From assembly GCF_036997485.1 (NCBI RefSeq), contig NZ_JAWLPU010000002.1, positions 496,001-560,000 on the forward strand: 64,000 bases of DNA, in the 5' to 3' direction. Both the position numbers and the translations under genes were made by a program. Within the stretch, counting starts at the first letter, position 1, and each line of letters starts with the position of its first letter. The notes beneath the pieces were generated by a model. The model saw nothing but the letters and a program-made list of their open reading frames with translations, ran no database searches and was not told the DNA's origin. The DNA is from Brachyspira pilosicoli. Its GTDB lineage: Bacteria; Spirochaetota; Brachyspiria; Brachyspirales; Brachyspiraceae. Shown here one piece after another: positions 1-9,749 of this stretch.

Positions 1-324
1 AACACTGTCCCACCATGATTTTGTTAATATATATTCTTTTAATTTTTCAATATGAGTTTTATTTAAATATTTTTTCTTTAAACTTAAATAATCAATAGCA
101 CAATATTGAAACTCTCTATATTTACTCTTAAAACATTTATCTGTAAAACAAAAATCAATATTCTCTGTTTTTCTGTATTCTTTAAAAATGTTATTTTCTA
201 TATTTTTTCTGCTTTTAGAATCCACACCAAGAAACTCAAATTTATTTTTCATGTATGCAGACATCTCTTTAGATTTTTGATTGTTTTGTAATTTTGTTAA
301 TTGTTCAAATATATCATCTAACAT
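1..324 (-). CDS. DNA alkylation repair protein (AlkD-like), N-terminal part only
   Basis: The 108 visible codons start at an ATG (complement of 322-324) and run off the window edge without a stop. The protein begins MLDDIFEQLTKLQN and continues with KEMSAYMKNKFEFLGV, then REFQYCAIDYL and TKSWWDSV. This order (amphipathic start, the MxxYMK..F..LGV stretch, a helix with REFQY, then SWWDSV) matches the HEAT-like repeat family that removes alkylated bases from DNA (AlkD/AlkC-type glycosylases). The catalytic Asp that usually follows the WWD motif lies at or beyond the edge. It sits 12 nt downstream of the radical SAM gene on the same strand, so the two may be co-transcribed. The family call rests on motifs only. 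Confidence 0.75.
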   Translation of the reverse strand, partial: MLDDIFEQLTKLQNNQKSKEMSAYMKNKFEFLGVDSKSRKNIENNIFKEYRKTENIDFCFTDKCFKSKYREFQYCAIDYLSLKKKYLNKTHIEKLKEYILTKSWWDSV

Positions 325-336
325 AATTAAATATAT

Positions 337-1794
337 TTACTCAAAATCTTTTAAATGCCCTTTTGACACTTTTTTAAATGCTCTTAAATAATATTTTATA
401 TCGTCCAAATCTCTAATTGAAAATACTTTATGCATTAAAAACTGAGGAGTAAAACTCAAATTATAAAGCTTCTGTATCCAGCATTTTATTTTCTCTTCGC
501 CGACATCGGTTTTCATTATAGCCTTACGCATATCATAATCTTCCCAATTTTCTGTGGTAAGCCAATTTTCTCTTTTACACTGATTAAATAATTCTGTACC
601 AGGATATGGAATTATAATTGTAGCCTGCATTGTTTTAGCATAACCTTTTAGAAGAAGTTTTTTAGTAAGCTCATAAGTTTTCTCAATATCTTCTTCAGTT
701 TCCCAAGGATATCCAAGCATTACTGTGATATGAGGAGATAACCCTGCATCAGATGCCGCTTTACAAGAAGGAAGTATCTCTTCTACTTTATTGCCTTTTA
801 CAAGTCTGTCTAAAGTGTTTTGACTTGCTGATTCTAAACCAAATAACAAGAATCTAAAACCTGCCTTTTTCATAAGTCTGTATTCTTCTTCATTGCAAGC
901 CCCAAAACGCATGTTACAATCAATATTCACTTTTTTGTTAAGCTTTTTGTCTATCATGAGATTACAAAAATCATTAAGCCATTTCTTTACAGGAAAGCAG
1001 CCAGTATCATCCATTATCTCTCTTATATTGTATTTGTTGTAAAGAAAGTCCACTTCATTAACTACGTTCTCTGCAGTCCTCGCACGGAAGTTTGTATATA
1101 TACCCGTCCAAGAGCAGAAAGTACATCTATGATGCCAGCAGTCACGCCCAGCCATTATATAAGTGCCTGGAATGCGTTTAAAATTTCCATTGTCATAAGC
1201 ATACCTTTTCCACTCTGTTAAATCTCTGTCTATAAACGGCAGAGTTTTTAAATCATGTCTTAATTCAAAAAAGCCTGTATTTTTTATATTGTTATTTTCT
1301 CTATAGTATATGCCTTTTTCTAATTGTGTTTTTCCGTTTAAATATTCTATTAAGTTTAAAAGCAAAAAGTCATAATCGCCCCCTGTAAGCAAATAATCAA
1401 CCTTACAGTTATTCATTGTTTCATTAGGCATAGCAGTAACATGGTCGCCTGCAATAACTACTATCATATTTTTGTATTTCGCTTTCAAATCATCAACTAT
1501 TTTCCAAGCCTTATATATAACAGGAGTCTTCACTTCAAAAAATAACAAATCAGGTGTATTAGAATCCAAATACTCATACCATTCTTTAGTAGTCATATTC
1601 CTTGCAATAGCGTCAATAAAATCCACTTTATAGCCTGCATTTTTTATCATAGTTGCAGCAGTGGCAGGCACAACAGGATAAATATATGTAGGACTCTTGA
1701 ACCATTGAAATTGTCTATTTTGTGAAAGTAATGCCACTCCCCTATCGCTTTCAAATGGAGGATAGCCTATATATATTCTGTTTATTTTATTCAT
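337..1794 (-). CDS. B12-binding-type radical SAM protein
   Basis: 485 aa. The N-terminal half (about 1-150) looks like a cobalamin-binding Rossmann domain, with PATAATMIKNAGYKVDFID and VIAGDHVTAMP stretches. The second half is a radical SAM barrel with cysteines at 219, 224 and 227 in DCWHHRCTFCSW. Further support comes from LFGLESAS and from GYPWETEEDI, a common COG1032 motif. Such enzymes use SAM and a 4Fe-4S cluster for methylation or rearrangement; the substrate cannot be predicted. The cluster motif is CX4CX2C rather than the canonical CX3CX2C. It precedes the AlkD-like gene on the same strand. Confidence 0.85.
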   Translation of the reverse strand: MNKINRIYIGYPPFESDRGVALLSQNRQFQWFKSPTYIYPVVPATAATMIKNAGYKVDFIDAIARNMTTKEWYEYLDSNTPDLLFFEVKTPVIYKAWKIVDDLKAKYKNMIVVIAGDHVTAMPNETMNNCKVDYLLTGGDYDFLLLNLIEYLNGKTQLEKGIYYRENNNIKNTGFFELRHDLKTLPFIDRDLTEWKRYAYDNGNFKRIPGTYIMAGRDCWHHRCTFCSWTGIYTNFRARTAENVVNEVDFLYNKYNIREIMDDTGCFPVKKWLNDFCNLMIDKKLNKKVNIDCNMRFGACNEEEYRLMKKAGFRFLLFGLESASQNTLDRLVKGNKVEEILPSCKAASDAGLSPHITVMLGYPWETEEDIEKTYELTKKLLLKGYAKTMQATIIIPYPGTELFNQCKRENWLTTENWEDYDMRKAIMKTDVGEEKIKCWIQKLYNLSFTPQFLMHKVFSIRDLDDIKYYLRAFKKVSKGHLKDFE

Positions 1795-2242
1795 ATATTA
1801 AACCTTTTAAGAATTTTAAACTATATTAACATAATTATAAATTATTACTTTATTAAAAGCAAATTGTAAACTATTTCAATTAATCTTTTTGCTGCGGGAA
1901 AAAAGAACAATAATTTTTTATATTTTTTATTTGCGGGGACTAGCCCCCCTGCGAAGCGTGCCCTTAGGGTACACACCCCCACTTCTTTTGCGACCGTAGG
2001 AAGTGCCTGTGGCGTGACCCAAAGAAGCAAAAGGACTGCATTTTTTTACTCAAATTTAGGTTTTAGGCTATATCCTAACATATAAAGTAAAAACACTTGC
2101 ACTTTCGCGAAGCGTGCCCGTATTTTAATTATTTGCATGGCTTTACACCGCAAACAATAAATTTAAAAATCCCAAAATGACAAAACGTAAAATTCTTAGT
2201 ATATTTAAGTTATTAAAATAAAGGTTCGGCATATAAAGCCAT
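1795..2242. other. Intergenic region holding repeat copy A
   Basis: The stretch contains no convincing gene. A small open frame at 1845-2030 lies wholly inside the repeat and has no ribosome-binding site or family resemblance. Besides repeat copy A it holds a second short GC-rich patch at 2103-2119 (CGCGAAGCGTGCCCG) that echoes the repeat. The rest is AT-rich. Confidence 0.7.
1885..2047 (-). repeat. Dispersed composite repeat, copy A
   Basis: Read on the minus strand it starts with AAATGCAGTCCTTTTGCTTC, then TTTGGGTCAC, AAAAGAAGTGGGGGTGTG, CCTAAGGGCACGCTTCGCAG, and ends with a TTCCCGCAGCAAAAAG block. The same blocks occur in the same order at 27930-28262, 30393-30672 and 30689-30812. GC content is clearly higher than in the surroundings. 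Confidence 0.8.
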
Positions 2243-3967
2243 TTAATATTTAAACTCCACAGTATAATGAGTAACAGCATCATGAGGCATAATGTACTCT
2301 CTGTTACTTTTCATAAGCTCAATCATATCAGCCATAGCATCAAGCTCCATTCCTCTAAGTACATTTTTTACATATCCGCCTTGTCCAAAATTGACATTAG
2401 GATCCCAATAAGTTCCATCTCTCAATTCTTTTGCTGTTTTTTTCAAATAATTTATTACAATAGAATATTCTTGAATAGTATTATACATATTTTCTATTTG
2501 CCTATAGTCCACAAGCTGCACTGCCTTATTATTAATATTAAGCATAACTTTCTCGCCTCCGCTCTGCCATACCATTAATTTATCCGTATAATCTATAGGA
2601 GTTATTACTGTCCAATCTTCATCTTTATTCGGCTCTTTATCTTTAATTAAAAACTGATTAAGCCCAGCTGTTTTTATATGTTCTTCTGTAATAGTAAAAT
2701 ATTCCTGCCCTCTGTCATAAACTGCTTTTATCTCTTCATAAGGAGGCATAGGCACATAATAATATTTATTATTAATTTTATAAGTTGAATAAGGAGAGTT
2801 GTCTGATTTATAATATCTGCCGTCATTTAGTTTTATCCAATTAGGCTCTTCAGGTGTTTCTATCTTATTTGGTATATAAGGTAAATCTCCTCCTAATGAA
2901 GATATTTCATTTGCCTTGTCATAAGCTGAAGAATTAGGCTCTGTATTCCAATTTACGCCATCGGTAGTTGACCATATAGTATTATCATTGTCAAAAAATT
3001 CATAATGAATCCACCAAATATTATCCGAAGAGTCCCATTCATAATATCCTCTTCTACCTTTTGTAACATATATTTTATTTTTATCATAGCGAACAGTAAG
3101 ATTATCTCTTTGTCCCCAAGGAGTATTTCTTTTTTCCCAATTATCACCTATAGAACTATCTTTATTTTTATGTACTCTATAATAAACATCCTTACTTACT
3201 GTAAATGGCCCTAAACTTATATTTCGGCATCCAGTTGGATTTTGCTCAAAAAAATCTTCTTCTAAACCTATTAAATATATATAATCTTTAAACTCAACAG
3301 TTCTATAACCACTAGCTCCAAATCTTCCTTGAAAGCTCGCATTAGGGTCTTCACTCACTGGAGGAAAAGTTTTATAAATATTACCACCATTCCCTTCAAA
3401 TTGCCAATTTATTAAATCTGATGATGTTTTTATCATATTATCAAAAGTTATTTTTGTGCGAAATGTATGAGTTCTTTCTTCATTTTCACAGTTTCTAGTA
3501 ACAAAAGAACTCGAAGAATATTTATAACTTCCATAAGAATAATATTCATACAAAACTCTATCTTCTTCTATTACATTCATTCTTAATAAATCATCATATC
3601 CTTTGCTGTTTTTATCATAAACTATTATATTTCCATTATCATCTATTTGAAGTATTATTTTTTCAGCTTTTTTATTTAATGTTTTGCTTTTAGGGTCATA
3701 ATCATACATATAATAAGCTAATATATACCATTTGCCTTGATATTTAAACTTCCTTCTAAAGCTTCCAAATACTTCGCCGTTTTTGGCAGGCACTGGATTT
3801 ACATCAATATGGCCGGGTATTGTGTCTTCCGGCAATCTAAAATCTGTTTCAGGCGGTATATAGGTTGGACCTAATATATTAATCTTTTCACAAGATACAA
3901 TTAATACTATTACGATAATTAATAAAGCAGATATTAAGCATAGTTTTTTATTAAATTTCTTCTTCAT
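2243..3967 (-). CDS. Asp-box-like lipoprotein, paralogue 1
   Basis: 574 aa. The lipobox LIVSC puts the lipidated cysteine at residue 26, so it is a membrane-anchored, exported protein. A proline-rich linker (TYIPPETDF) follows, then FGSFRRKFKYQGKWYILA and a long body rich in Tyr, Trp and Asp. It contains WSTTDGVNW, which resembles the Asp-box of sialidase/BNR beta-propellers, and ends DAVTHYTVEF. Two other proteins in the window share this architecture (11365-13128 and 17940-19676). A propeller fold and surface role are inferred; there is no sign of a catalytic site. It stands alone, with a gap on both sides. Confidence 0.75.
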   Translation of the reverse strand: MKKKFNKKLCLISALLIIVIVLIVSCEKINILGPTYIPPETDFRLPEDTIPGHIDVNPVPAKNGEVFGSFRRKFKYQGKWYILAYYMYDYDPKSKTLNKKAEKIILQIDDNGNIIVYDKNSKGYDDLLRMNVIEEDRVLYEYYSYGSYKYSSSSFVTRNCENEERTHTFRTKITFDNMIKTSSDLINWQFEGNGGNIYKTFPPVSEDPNASFQGRFGASGYRTVEFKDYIYLIGLEEDFFEQNPTGCRNISLGPFTVSKDVYYRVHKNKDSSIGDNWEKRNTPWGQRDNLTVRYDKNKIYVTKGRRGYYEWDSSDNIWWIHYEFFDNDNTIWSTTDGVNWNTEPNSSAYDKANEISSLGGDLPYIPNKIETPEEPNWIKLNDGRYYKSDNSPYSTYKINNKYYYVPMPPYEEIKAVYDRGQEYFTITEEHIKTAGLNQFLIKDKEPNKDEDWTVITPIDYTDKLMVWQSGGEKVMLNINNKAVQLVDYRQIENMYNTIQEYSIVINYLKKTAKELRDGTYWDPNVNFGQGGYVKNVLRGMELDAMADMIELMKSNREYIMPHDAVTHYTVEFKY

Positions 3968-4271
3968 AATAAAAATATAAACCGCAAATATATTCTTAAC
4001 AATCTTAATAAAACAAATAAAACATACGGCTATTCTATATTACAAATATAATTTTTCAAGATAATTTTATAATTTTCTTTCAAAATTATGAGTTTCTGTG
4101 ATGTTTTAGCACAAAAAAAGCTGCTATTATTAAATACACATTATTGCTTACTTTAAGAATTAAAAATATTATGATAGAATTATTTATAAAATTTCTATGT
4201 TTATAAAAAAGCATAAGGCCCACAAAAAAACCTTATGCTTTATATAAAAGATTATTTATTAAAAAATACCA
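3968..4271. other. AT-rich intergenic region
   Basis: Apart from the hairpin at 4208-4241 no gene, RNA or repeat is seen. It should hold the promoter of the lipoprotein gene to its left. Confidence 0.5.
4208..4241 (-). terminator. Hairpin terminator after the cupin gene
   Basis: Perfect 11-bp stem AAAGCATAAGG (4208-4218) and CCTTATGCTTT (4231-4241) with a 12-nt loop, about 30 nt past the cupin stop, with A/T runs on both sides. Confidence 0.75.
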
Positions 4272-4595
4272 TTATGGCTTCACCTGTATAACAACTACCT
4301 TAAAAGATTCTATCGCCTTTAATGAATGTTTGGCATTAGCAGGTATTAAAATAGATTCTCCTTCAGACAACACATAAGCATCATTTTCTATAGTCATCTC
4401 AAACTTACCGTCTATAGTGATAACCAATACATCTCCTGTACTGCTATGAGTTGGTATAGCTTTATCTTTGTCTACAGAGAGTATTTTTATTGCTAAATTA
4501 TCTCTGTCTACTAAAGTTAATGCAGAGTTAATCTCTACAGTGTCTTTTAATGATAATACTTTTTTATAATCTATATTATTAATAAAATTTGGCAT
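4272..4595 (-). CDS. Small single-domain cupin
   Basis: 107 aa, a single cupin beta-barrel. The first cupin motif is degenerate (AIPTHSSTGDVLVITIDGK: one His, with Asp in place of the usual second His). The second motif is complete (EGESILIPANAKHSLKA). The fold is a good match, but function ranges from sensor to isomerase across the family and cannot be assigned. An AGGA ribosome-binding site precedes the ATG. The gene is followed by its own hairpin terminator. Confidence 0.75.
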   Translation of the reverse strand: MPNFINNIDYKKVLSLKDTVEINSALTLVDRDNLAIKILSVDKDKAIPTHSSTGDVLVITIDGKFEMTIENDAYVLSEGESILIPANAKHSLKAIESFKVVVIQVKP

Positions 4596-4676
4596 CGCAA
4601 TATCCTTTTAATTTTTTTGAATTATCCAATATTTATTTATAAAAGTCTATTGCCATAGCAACAAAGAATAAAAAAA

Positions 4677-5564
4677 TTATCTTTTTCTTTTTAATGTAAT
4701 AATAACTACTTCAGGATAAGCAAAGAGTCTAAAAGGAAGCAGCACTACCCCAACCCCAGATGTAACATATATTTTTGTATTATATGCATTCATTTTGCCG
4801 TATATGCTCATTAAAGGATATTCTCTATTTTTGTTTATAAACTCTATTAGTTTTATAGGCATAAAACTTATTTGAAATCCATGAGTATGCCCAGCAAGAA
4901 AAAAATCTATTAGCTTATTGTATCCGCCTTCTCTTGCAATTTTTAATGGGAAAAGAGGCTCATGAGACAACAGTATATGAAAATTATTTGTTTCAACTCC
5001 TTTGGTTGCACTATCAAAATCTACTTTATCTGTTAAAAAATCTCCAACACCGCCTATAGAAATATAATCTCCTGCTTCATTTGTGATAAACACTATATTA
5101 TTATCTATAGTTTTAAATCCGTTTCTTATCAAACAATTAGATACATCAGTAGTACTCTCCCAATTATCATGATTGCCCATAACGGAATATTTTCCAAACT
5201 TGGCATTTAAATCTTTTATTCCTTCATCAAATTTTCGAACATTATTAGAATCATAATAATGAAACCATCTCGGAGCACTGTAAATATAATCCCCAGCAAA
5301 TAATATTAAATCAGGATTATTTTTTCTTATAATATCAGACATTTTTTTTATATGAGAAGTTGGTATATAAAGCCCCGCATGCATATCTGCCGCAAATGCT
5401 ACTTTTGTACCTTCAAAACTATAAGGTAAATCATCAAACTCTAATTCAATATATCTTACTCTTAAAGATCTTGAAAAATAAAACATATACAAACAAAGAA
5501 GTAATATTATAAATAGCAAAAATATTATAACTTTTTTCTTTTTTTTAAATATATTTTTTATCAT
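4677..5564 (-). CDS. Membrane-anchored metallophosphoesterase (YkuE/YaeI type)
   Basis: 295 aa. A Lys-rich N-terminus and a single membrane helix (about 12-29) tether a calcineurin-like phosphoesterase domain. The metal-site motifs appear in order: AADMHAG, FAGDYIY, MGNHDNWES, LLSHEP and LAGHTHGFQ. Relatives hydrolyse phosphoesters at the membrane, some acting on lipid A precursors such as UDP-diacylglucosamine; the substrate here is unknown. Its start overlaps the stop of the upstream FtsX-type permease by 4 nt (ATGA), so the two are translationally coupled. Confidence 0.88.
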   Translation of the reverse strand: MIKNIFKKKKKVIIFLLFIILLLCLYMFYFSRSLRVRYIELEFDDLPYSFEGTKVAFAADMHAGLYIPTSHIKKMSDIIRKNNPDLILFAGDYIYSAPRWFHYYDSNNVRKFDEGIKDLNAKFGKYSVMGNHDNWESTTDVSNCLIRNGFKTIDNNIVFITNEAGDYISIGGVGDFLTDKVDFDSATKGVETNNFHILLSHEPLFPLKIAREGGYNKLIDFFLAGHTHGFQISFMPIKLIEFINKNREYPLMSIYGKMNAYNTKIYVTSGVGVVLLPFRLFAYPEVVIITLKRKR

Positions 5565-7417
5565 ATATCACTGCCTAATAAAGAAATTACAGTTAAAGCA
5601 AAAGACAAAATAAAAATTATTACTAAAAATATTATAAAATTAAATACTATATCATAAAGCAATAAAATTAATATTAATGATAAAATTATAGAAATAATAA
5701 ATGATATAGCGTATCTTTTAATAGTGTCATTTTTATTAATATTGTTAATATTGCTTGCTTTACAAAAAACAGACAATAAAAAAGAATTAAACAAAGAAAC
5801 AGATATAAGAAATAAACCCATAAATATAAAGCTAAATATTTTTATATTATTATTATCATCATATCCTTCTATATAAAGTTCATCTAAATTATTATCTTTT
5901 AATTTTTTATTTAGATATGAATATATATTATCATCTGACTGTATTATTATTTTTTCGTTGTATGGGGTTTTGTCGCCGCCTCTAAGATGCAAAAAATCAT
6001 ACATTGTTTTTAAATTGGCATATATATTATAATTATCTATATCATATATTCCAACAACCTTAAAATACATAGTGTCCAAAATACTGCGAGAGTTTTTTGC
6101 TATAAGAGAAACACTGTCTCCTACTTTAATATTTAAATATCTTGCTAAATGCTTACCAATAACAATTTCTTTATTTTCTCCTTCAAACATCTCTCCAGAT
6201 AAAATGTTATACTTAATATTTAAATTATCATAAGCATACACTTTAGATTGAATGCTTCCTGTTCTAATAACAACACCCACCGGAAATGATATAACCCTCG
6301 AAACATCATTGTTAATAATATTTATATCTCCAATAGAACCATTCAATAAAAAAGTGTTATCAGAAGTATTTTTTTTAGCAATATTATAAACATTATTATT
6401 TGAAGATGTTCTTTTTTGGGCTGTTTCCAATAAATAATCATAAGAAACTACAAAAGCAAAAACATACACTATAATAAAACCAAATAGAATTAACAAATTA
6501 GAAAATTTTACACTTTCTAAAAACATCTTTTTTATTGAAAAGACTTTTAATTTTGCAGACAACACAGAAACAATATTTACTAACAATACTATTAAATATA
6601 TTTTATCAAAATAAAAATTATTTTTTAATATATATTTCATAATTATAAAATAAGCTGCCAAAGAAAGTATAAATCCAATAATAGAAAATATTACACTATA
6701 AAACAAATTATTATTATTTACAAATATAAAACTAAAAAATACAATAAAGAAATAAGCTAAAATAAAATATAAATTATTATTGTTATTTGTTTTTTCATTT
6801 AAAGAATAATATCCAAAACCATCGCCAAACACTTGCTTAACTATATTCTCATCTACACTATTATTTCTTATATATACTTCACTAGCACAATCATTAAGTT
6901 TCACAAAATTATTTAAATTATCTATATCAACTAAAGCATAATTATATTTTAAAGCGTCTGATATAGTTAAAACCTCATATTCTTCAGCATTATAATGACC
7001 ATCTTTAGTAATTAGTTTTAATATAACACTGTCCCCAATTTCTATATTTAAATTCTTTGAAGTTTTCTCACTTATTATAACACCGTTACTTTTTTTAGAA
7101 ATATTAATATCAAAAATATTATTATTTTCTACGCCGTTTAATACAATCTCTTCTTCACCCAAATAAGAAATAATAAGTGCTTTATATTTTAAGACAGCGG
7201 ACACCTCTCTCTCATCAAACACTTTTGAAAGATTATCCTTTTTTTCACTATAATTATCAATAAAATATTCAGGAGGAGCTTCATCTCTCACAGCCATATA
7301 ATTAGTATTCATAATGCTTGTATAATTTGAATACGTTTTTTTATTACTAAGATTAAAATATAATATTAAAGAAGCAATAAATGAAATAAATACACAAAAT
7401 ATAACTTTCTTTTTCAT
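5561..7417 (-). CDS. FtsX/MacB-type permease
   Basis: 618 aa. An N-terminal helix is followed by an extracytoplasmic domain (about 25-210), a block of helices (about 215-330), a second extracytoplasmic domain (about 335-505), and three C-terminal helices. Both extracytoplasmic domains carry the same pattern (ISEKTSKNLNIEIGDSVIL and IGKHLARYLNIKVGDSVSL), typical of MacB-like periplasmic cores, so the protein is an internal duplication. Such permeases normally pair with a LolD/MacB ATPase for lipoprotein or peptide export, but none is encoded in this window. It is translationally coupled to the phosphoesterase. Confidence 0.78.
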   Translation of the reverse strand: MKKKVIFCVFISFIASLILYFNLSNKKTYSNYTSIMNTNYMAVRDEAPPEYFIDNYSEKKDNLSKVFDEREVSAVLKYKALIISYLGEEEIVLNGVENNNIFDINISKKSNGVIISEKTSKNLNIEIGDSVILKLITKDGHYNAEEYEVLTISDALKYNYALVDIDNLNNFVKLNDCASEVYIRNNSVDENIVKQVFGDGFGYYSLNEKTNNNNNLYFILAYFFIVFFSFIFVNNNNLFYSVIFSIIGFILSLAAYFIIMKYILKNNFYFDKIYLIVLLVNIVSVLSAKLKVFSIKKMFLESVKFSNLLILFGFIIVYVFAFVVSYDYLLETAQKRTSSNNNVYNIAKKNTSDNTFLLNGSIGDINIINNDVSRVISFPVGVVIRTGSIQSKVYAYDNLNIKYNILSGEMFEGENKEIVIGKHLARYLNIKVGDSVSLIAKNSRSILDTMYFKVVGIYDIDNYNIYANLKTMYDFLHLRGGDKTPYNEKIIIQSDDNIYSYLNKKLKDNNLDELYIEGYDDNNNIKIFSFIFMGLFLISVSLFNSFLLSVFCKASNINNINKNDTIKRYAISFIISIILSLILILLLYDIVFNFIIFLVIIFILSFALTVISLLGSDI

Positions 7418-7511
7418 AAATAAAACTCAATAAAAATGTATAAAAAATTATATACTATTAAGCATTTTTGTAAATACTTAATGATTATGGTTAGAATATA
7501 TAAAAAAGCTA

Positions 7512-7539
7512 TTGACATTATATAAACATAATATACAAT
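7512..7539 (+). promoter_or_regulatory. metK promoter
   Basis: A -35 TTGACA at 7512-7517, 16-bp spacer, and -10 TACAAT at 7534-7539. This predicts a short leader of about 25 nt, too short for a SAM riboswitch. An AGAGG ribosome-binding site precedes the ATG. Confidence 0.65.
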
Positions 7540-7569
7540 AAAACGATTATTTTAAAAAGAGGTAAAACT

Positions 7570-8757
7570 ATGGCTGAGATAAAAAATTATCATTTCTCTT
7601 CTGAGTCGGTAACAGAAGGCCATCCTGATAAGATTTGCGATGCTGTAAGCGATGCAGTCTTAGACGAATGTTTAAAACAAGATCCTAACTCTAGAGTTGC
7701 ATGTGAAACTTTAGCAAAAACAGGAATGCTTATCATTGCCGGAGAAATCACTACAAAAGCTAGATTGGATTATCAAAAAATCGCTAGAGATACCGTAAGG
7801 CGAATAGGATATACAAGCAGCGATATGGGATTTGATGCTGATACTTGTGCTGTAATGGAAGCTATTGCAGAACAATCTCCAGATATAGATATGGGTGTTA
7901 GTGCTGGTAAAGGATTATTTAATTCTGAAAGCTCAAATGTTTCTGAAGGTGCAGGCGACCAAGGTATAATGTTTGGTTATGCTATAAACGAAACTGAAAC
8001 TTTTATGCCTTTAAGCATACATTTAGCTCATAGATTGGCAGAACGTTTAACAAAGGTTAGAAAGGATAAAATTGTTGACTATTTAAGACCAGATGGAAAA
8101 AGTCAGGTTACAATAGAATACAAGGACGGTAAAGCTGCTAGAATAGATGCTGTTGTTATTTCTACTCAGCATGCTGCAGGAGTTGAGCATAAACAAATAG
8201 AAGAAGACATAAAAAAACATGTAATCAATGAAATATGTCCTAAAAACATGCTTGATGAAAATACAAAATATTATATTAACCCAACAGGTTCATTTGTAGT
8301 AGGCGGGCCTATGGGTGACTGCGGATTAACAGGAAGAAAAATTATAGTAGATAGTTACGGCGGACATGGTGCTCATGGAGGCGGTGCTTTCTCTGGTAAA
8401 GACCCTACAAAAGTAGATAGAAGTGCTTGTTATATGGCTCGTTATGTTGCTAAAAATATTGTTGCTTCTGGAATTGCTGATAGAGCTTTAGTTCAATTTG
8501 CTTATGCTATTGGTGTTCCTGAGCCTCTATCTGTATATGTTAATACTTTTGGTACATGCAAAGTTCATGATGAAGTATTAGCTGCTATTATTTCTAAACA
8601 AATTGATTTAACTCCAGCAGGCATAATCAAAACATTAGATTTAAGAAGACCAATATACGAGAAAACTACTGCTTATGGACATTTCGGAAGAGAGCTTCCA
8701 GAATTCACTTGGGAAAAAACAGATATTAAACATCTATTTGCTAATCCAACAAAATAA
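7570..8757 (+). CDS. metK: S-adenosylmethionine synthetase
   Basis: 395 aa, full family length. MetK makes SAM from ATP and methionine in the cytosol. Diagnostic motifs are present: [14 protein letters not shown] at the start, [14 protein letters not shown], and the loop [22 protein letters not shown], which binds ATP and triphosphate. The start has a good ribosome-binding site and matches the usual N-terminus. It is monocistronic, with its own promoter and terminator. SAM from this enzyme would feed the radical SAM and methyltransferase proteins encoded nearby. Confidence 0.98.
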   Translation: MAEIKNYHFSSESVTEGHPDKICDAVSDAVLDECLKQDPNSRVACETLAKTGMLIIAGEITTKARLDYQKIARDTVRRIGYTSSDMGFDADTCAVMEAIAEQSPDIDMGVSAGKGLFNSESSNVSEGAGDQGIMFGYAINETETFMPLSIHLAHRLAERLTKVRKDKIVDYLRPDGKSQVTIEYKDGKAARIDAVVISTQHAAGVEHKQIEEDIKKHVINEICPKNMLDENTKYYINPTGSFVVGGPMGDCGLTGRKIIVDSYGGHGAHGGGAFSGKDPTKVDRSACYMARYVAKNIVASGIADRALVQFAYAIGVPEPLSVYVNTFGTCKVHDEVLAAIISKQIDLTPAGIIKTLDLRRPIYEKTTAYGHFGRELPEFTWEKTDIKHLFANPTK

Positions 8758-8781
8758 TTTTTAATTTAATAAATTTTAATC

Positions 8782-8817
8782 AAGGCTTGTTAATATTTAT
8801 ATGTGTTAGCAAGCCTT
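8782..8817 (+). terminator. metK terminator
   Basis: Stem AAGGCTTG (8782-8789) and CAAGCCTT (8810-8817), then TTTATTT, starting 24 nt after the metK stop. Confidence 0.75.
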
Positions 8818-8877
8818 TTATTTATAATAGTGTCACTTTTATTAATATATAGTTTATTTTGAATTAGTCATTACTGA

Positions 8878-9615
8878 AGTATATCCTATTTACCTTTCTT
8901 TAGATTTTTTATGTCACGTATTTTCTATCTCTATGGTATTATATATATTTCCACTCTATTGATAAATACATTTTTTATTGTTTTTATATTCTGTCAAAAA
9001 TATAGCACTATTGAAGCGTTTAATTCTAACATATTAAATTTCATTAAAATTATCTTCATCACTTGATGCCTCAATATATATATGCAAATTATATTTATCA
9101 TTTTGTAAAATAAATCTATAATTTTTTATCTGTTATAAAGTTTAATATATACAAACTTAAAAACTTACTTCTTCTAATAAAAAATAAATGATTTAAATAT
9201 ACTATTACAAATGATAAAGTATTAGCAATTTGGTTATTTATATTTATTATTCCAGCATTCTATTTCATTCTTTTTAACATATTCAATTATTTCTTTAAGT
9301 TAATAGTAGATAAAAATTATTTTCATAATCCTGAAATATATAAGGCAATTTTTTCTAAATACCATATTTCCTTATTTTTTTCTGAAGTTTTTTATAATTG
9401 TTATATATAAAATATTTTTAACATTTATTATAGAGTTTTATATATAAAAAAATCATAAAAAATTTAGAGATGATAAAAAAACTACAAATTGTCTTAAATG
9501 TATAAAAACGTTTGCTCATTACATACTAATCTTTAGTTTATTTTTTAACTATATAGTTAAAATAAACAGAAATTCTTTAATAAATATCTGTTTTGAAAAA
9601 TATATATTAAATTAA
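8878..9615 (+). pseudogene. Decayed gene for a small membrane protein
   Basis: This roughly 940-bp gap has no intact gene but holds three plus-strand open stretches in three different frames. The first is 8911-9066 (51 codons, starts MSRIFYLYGIIYIS). The second is 9192-9410 (72 codons, no start codon, containing AIWLFIFIIPAFYFILFNIF). The third is 9463-9615 (50 codons, containing AHYILIFSLFFNYIV). All three encode hydrophobic helices with charged linkers, as expected for one multi-helix membrane protein broken by frameshifts and stops. AT-rich noncoding DNA could mimic this by chance, so confidence is modest. No family was recognised. Confidence 0.4.
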
Positions 9616-9649
9616 ATAATAAAACCAATTTATTATTGTTATAATTCAC

Positions 9650-9678
9650 TTGATATTTTTTTATATTAAATGTAATAT
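9650..9678 (+). promoter_or_regulatory. Rubrerythrin promoter
   Basis: A -35 TTGATA at 9650-9655, 17-bp spacer and -10 TAATAT at 9673-9678. This places transcription start near 9685, about 65 nt before the preferred start codon. Confidence 0.55.
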
Positions 9679-9749
9679 TCTTATATAAGAAGTATTTTTT
9701 TATGAACACATTAAAAAATATTAAATACTATTTTGAAGGAGTTATTTAT

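Noticed and set aside
1845-2030. Minus-strand open frame of 61 codons in repeat copy A
   Set aside because: It runs wholly inside the repeat, has no ribosome-binding site and shares only a repeat-encoded ARFAG stretch with another repeat frame.
7418-7569. SAM riboswitch upstream of metK
   Set aside because: The predicted leader is about 25 nt and no SAM-box motifs are seen.
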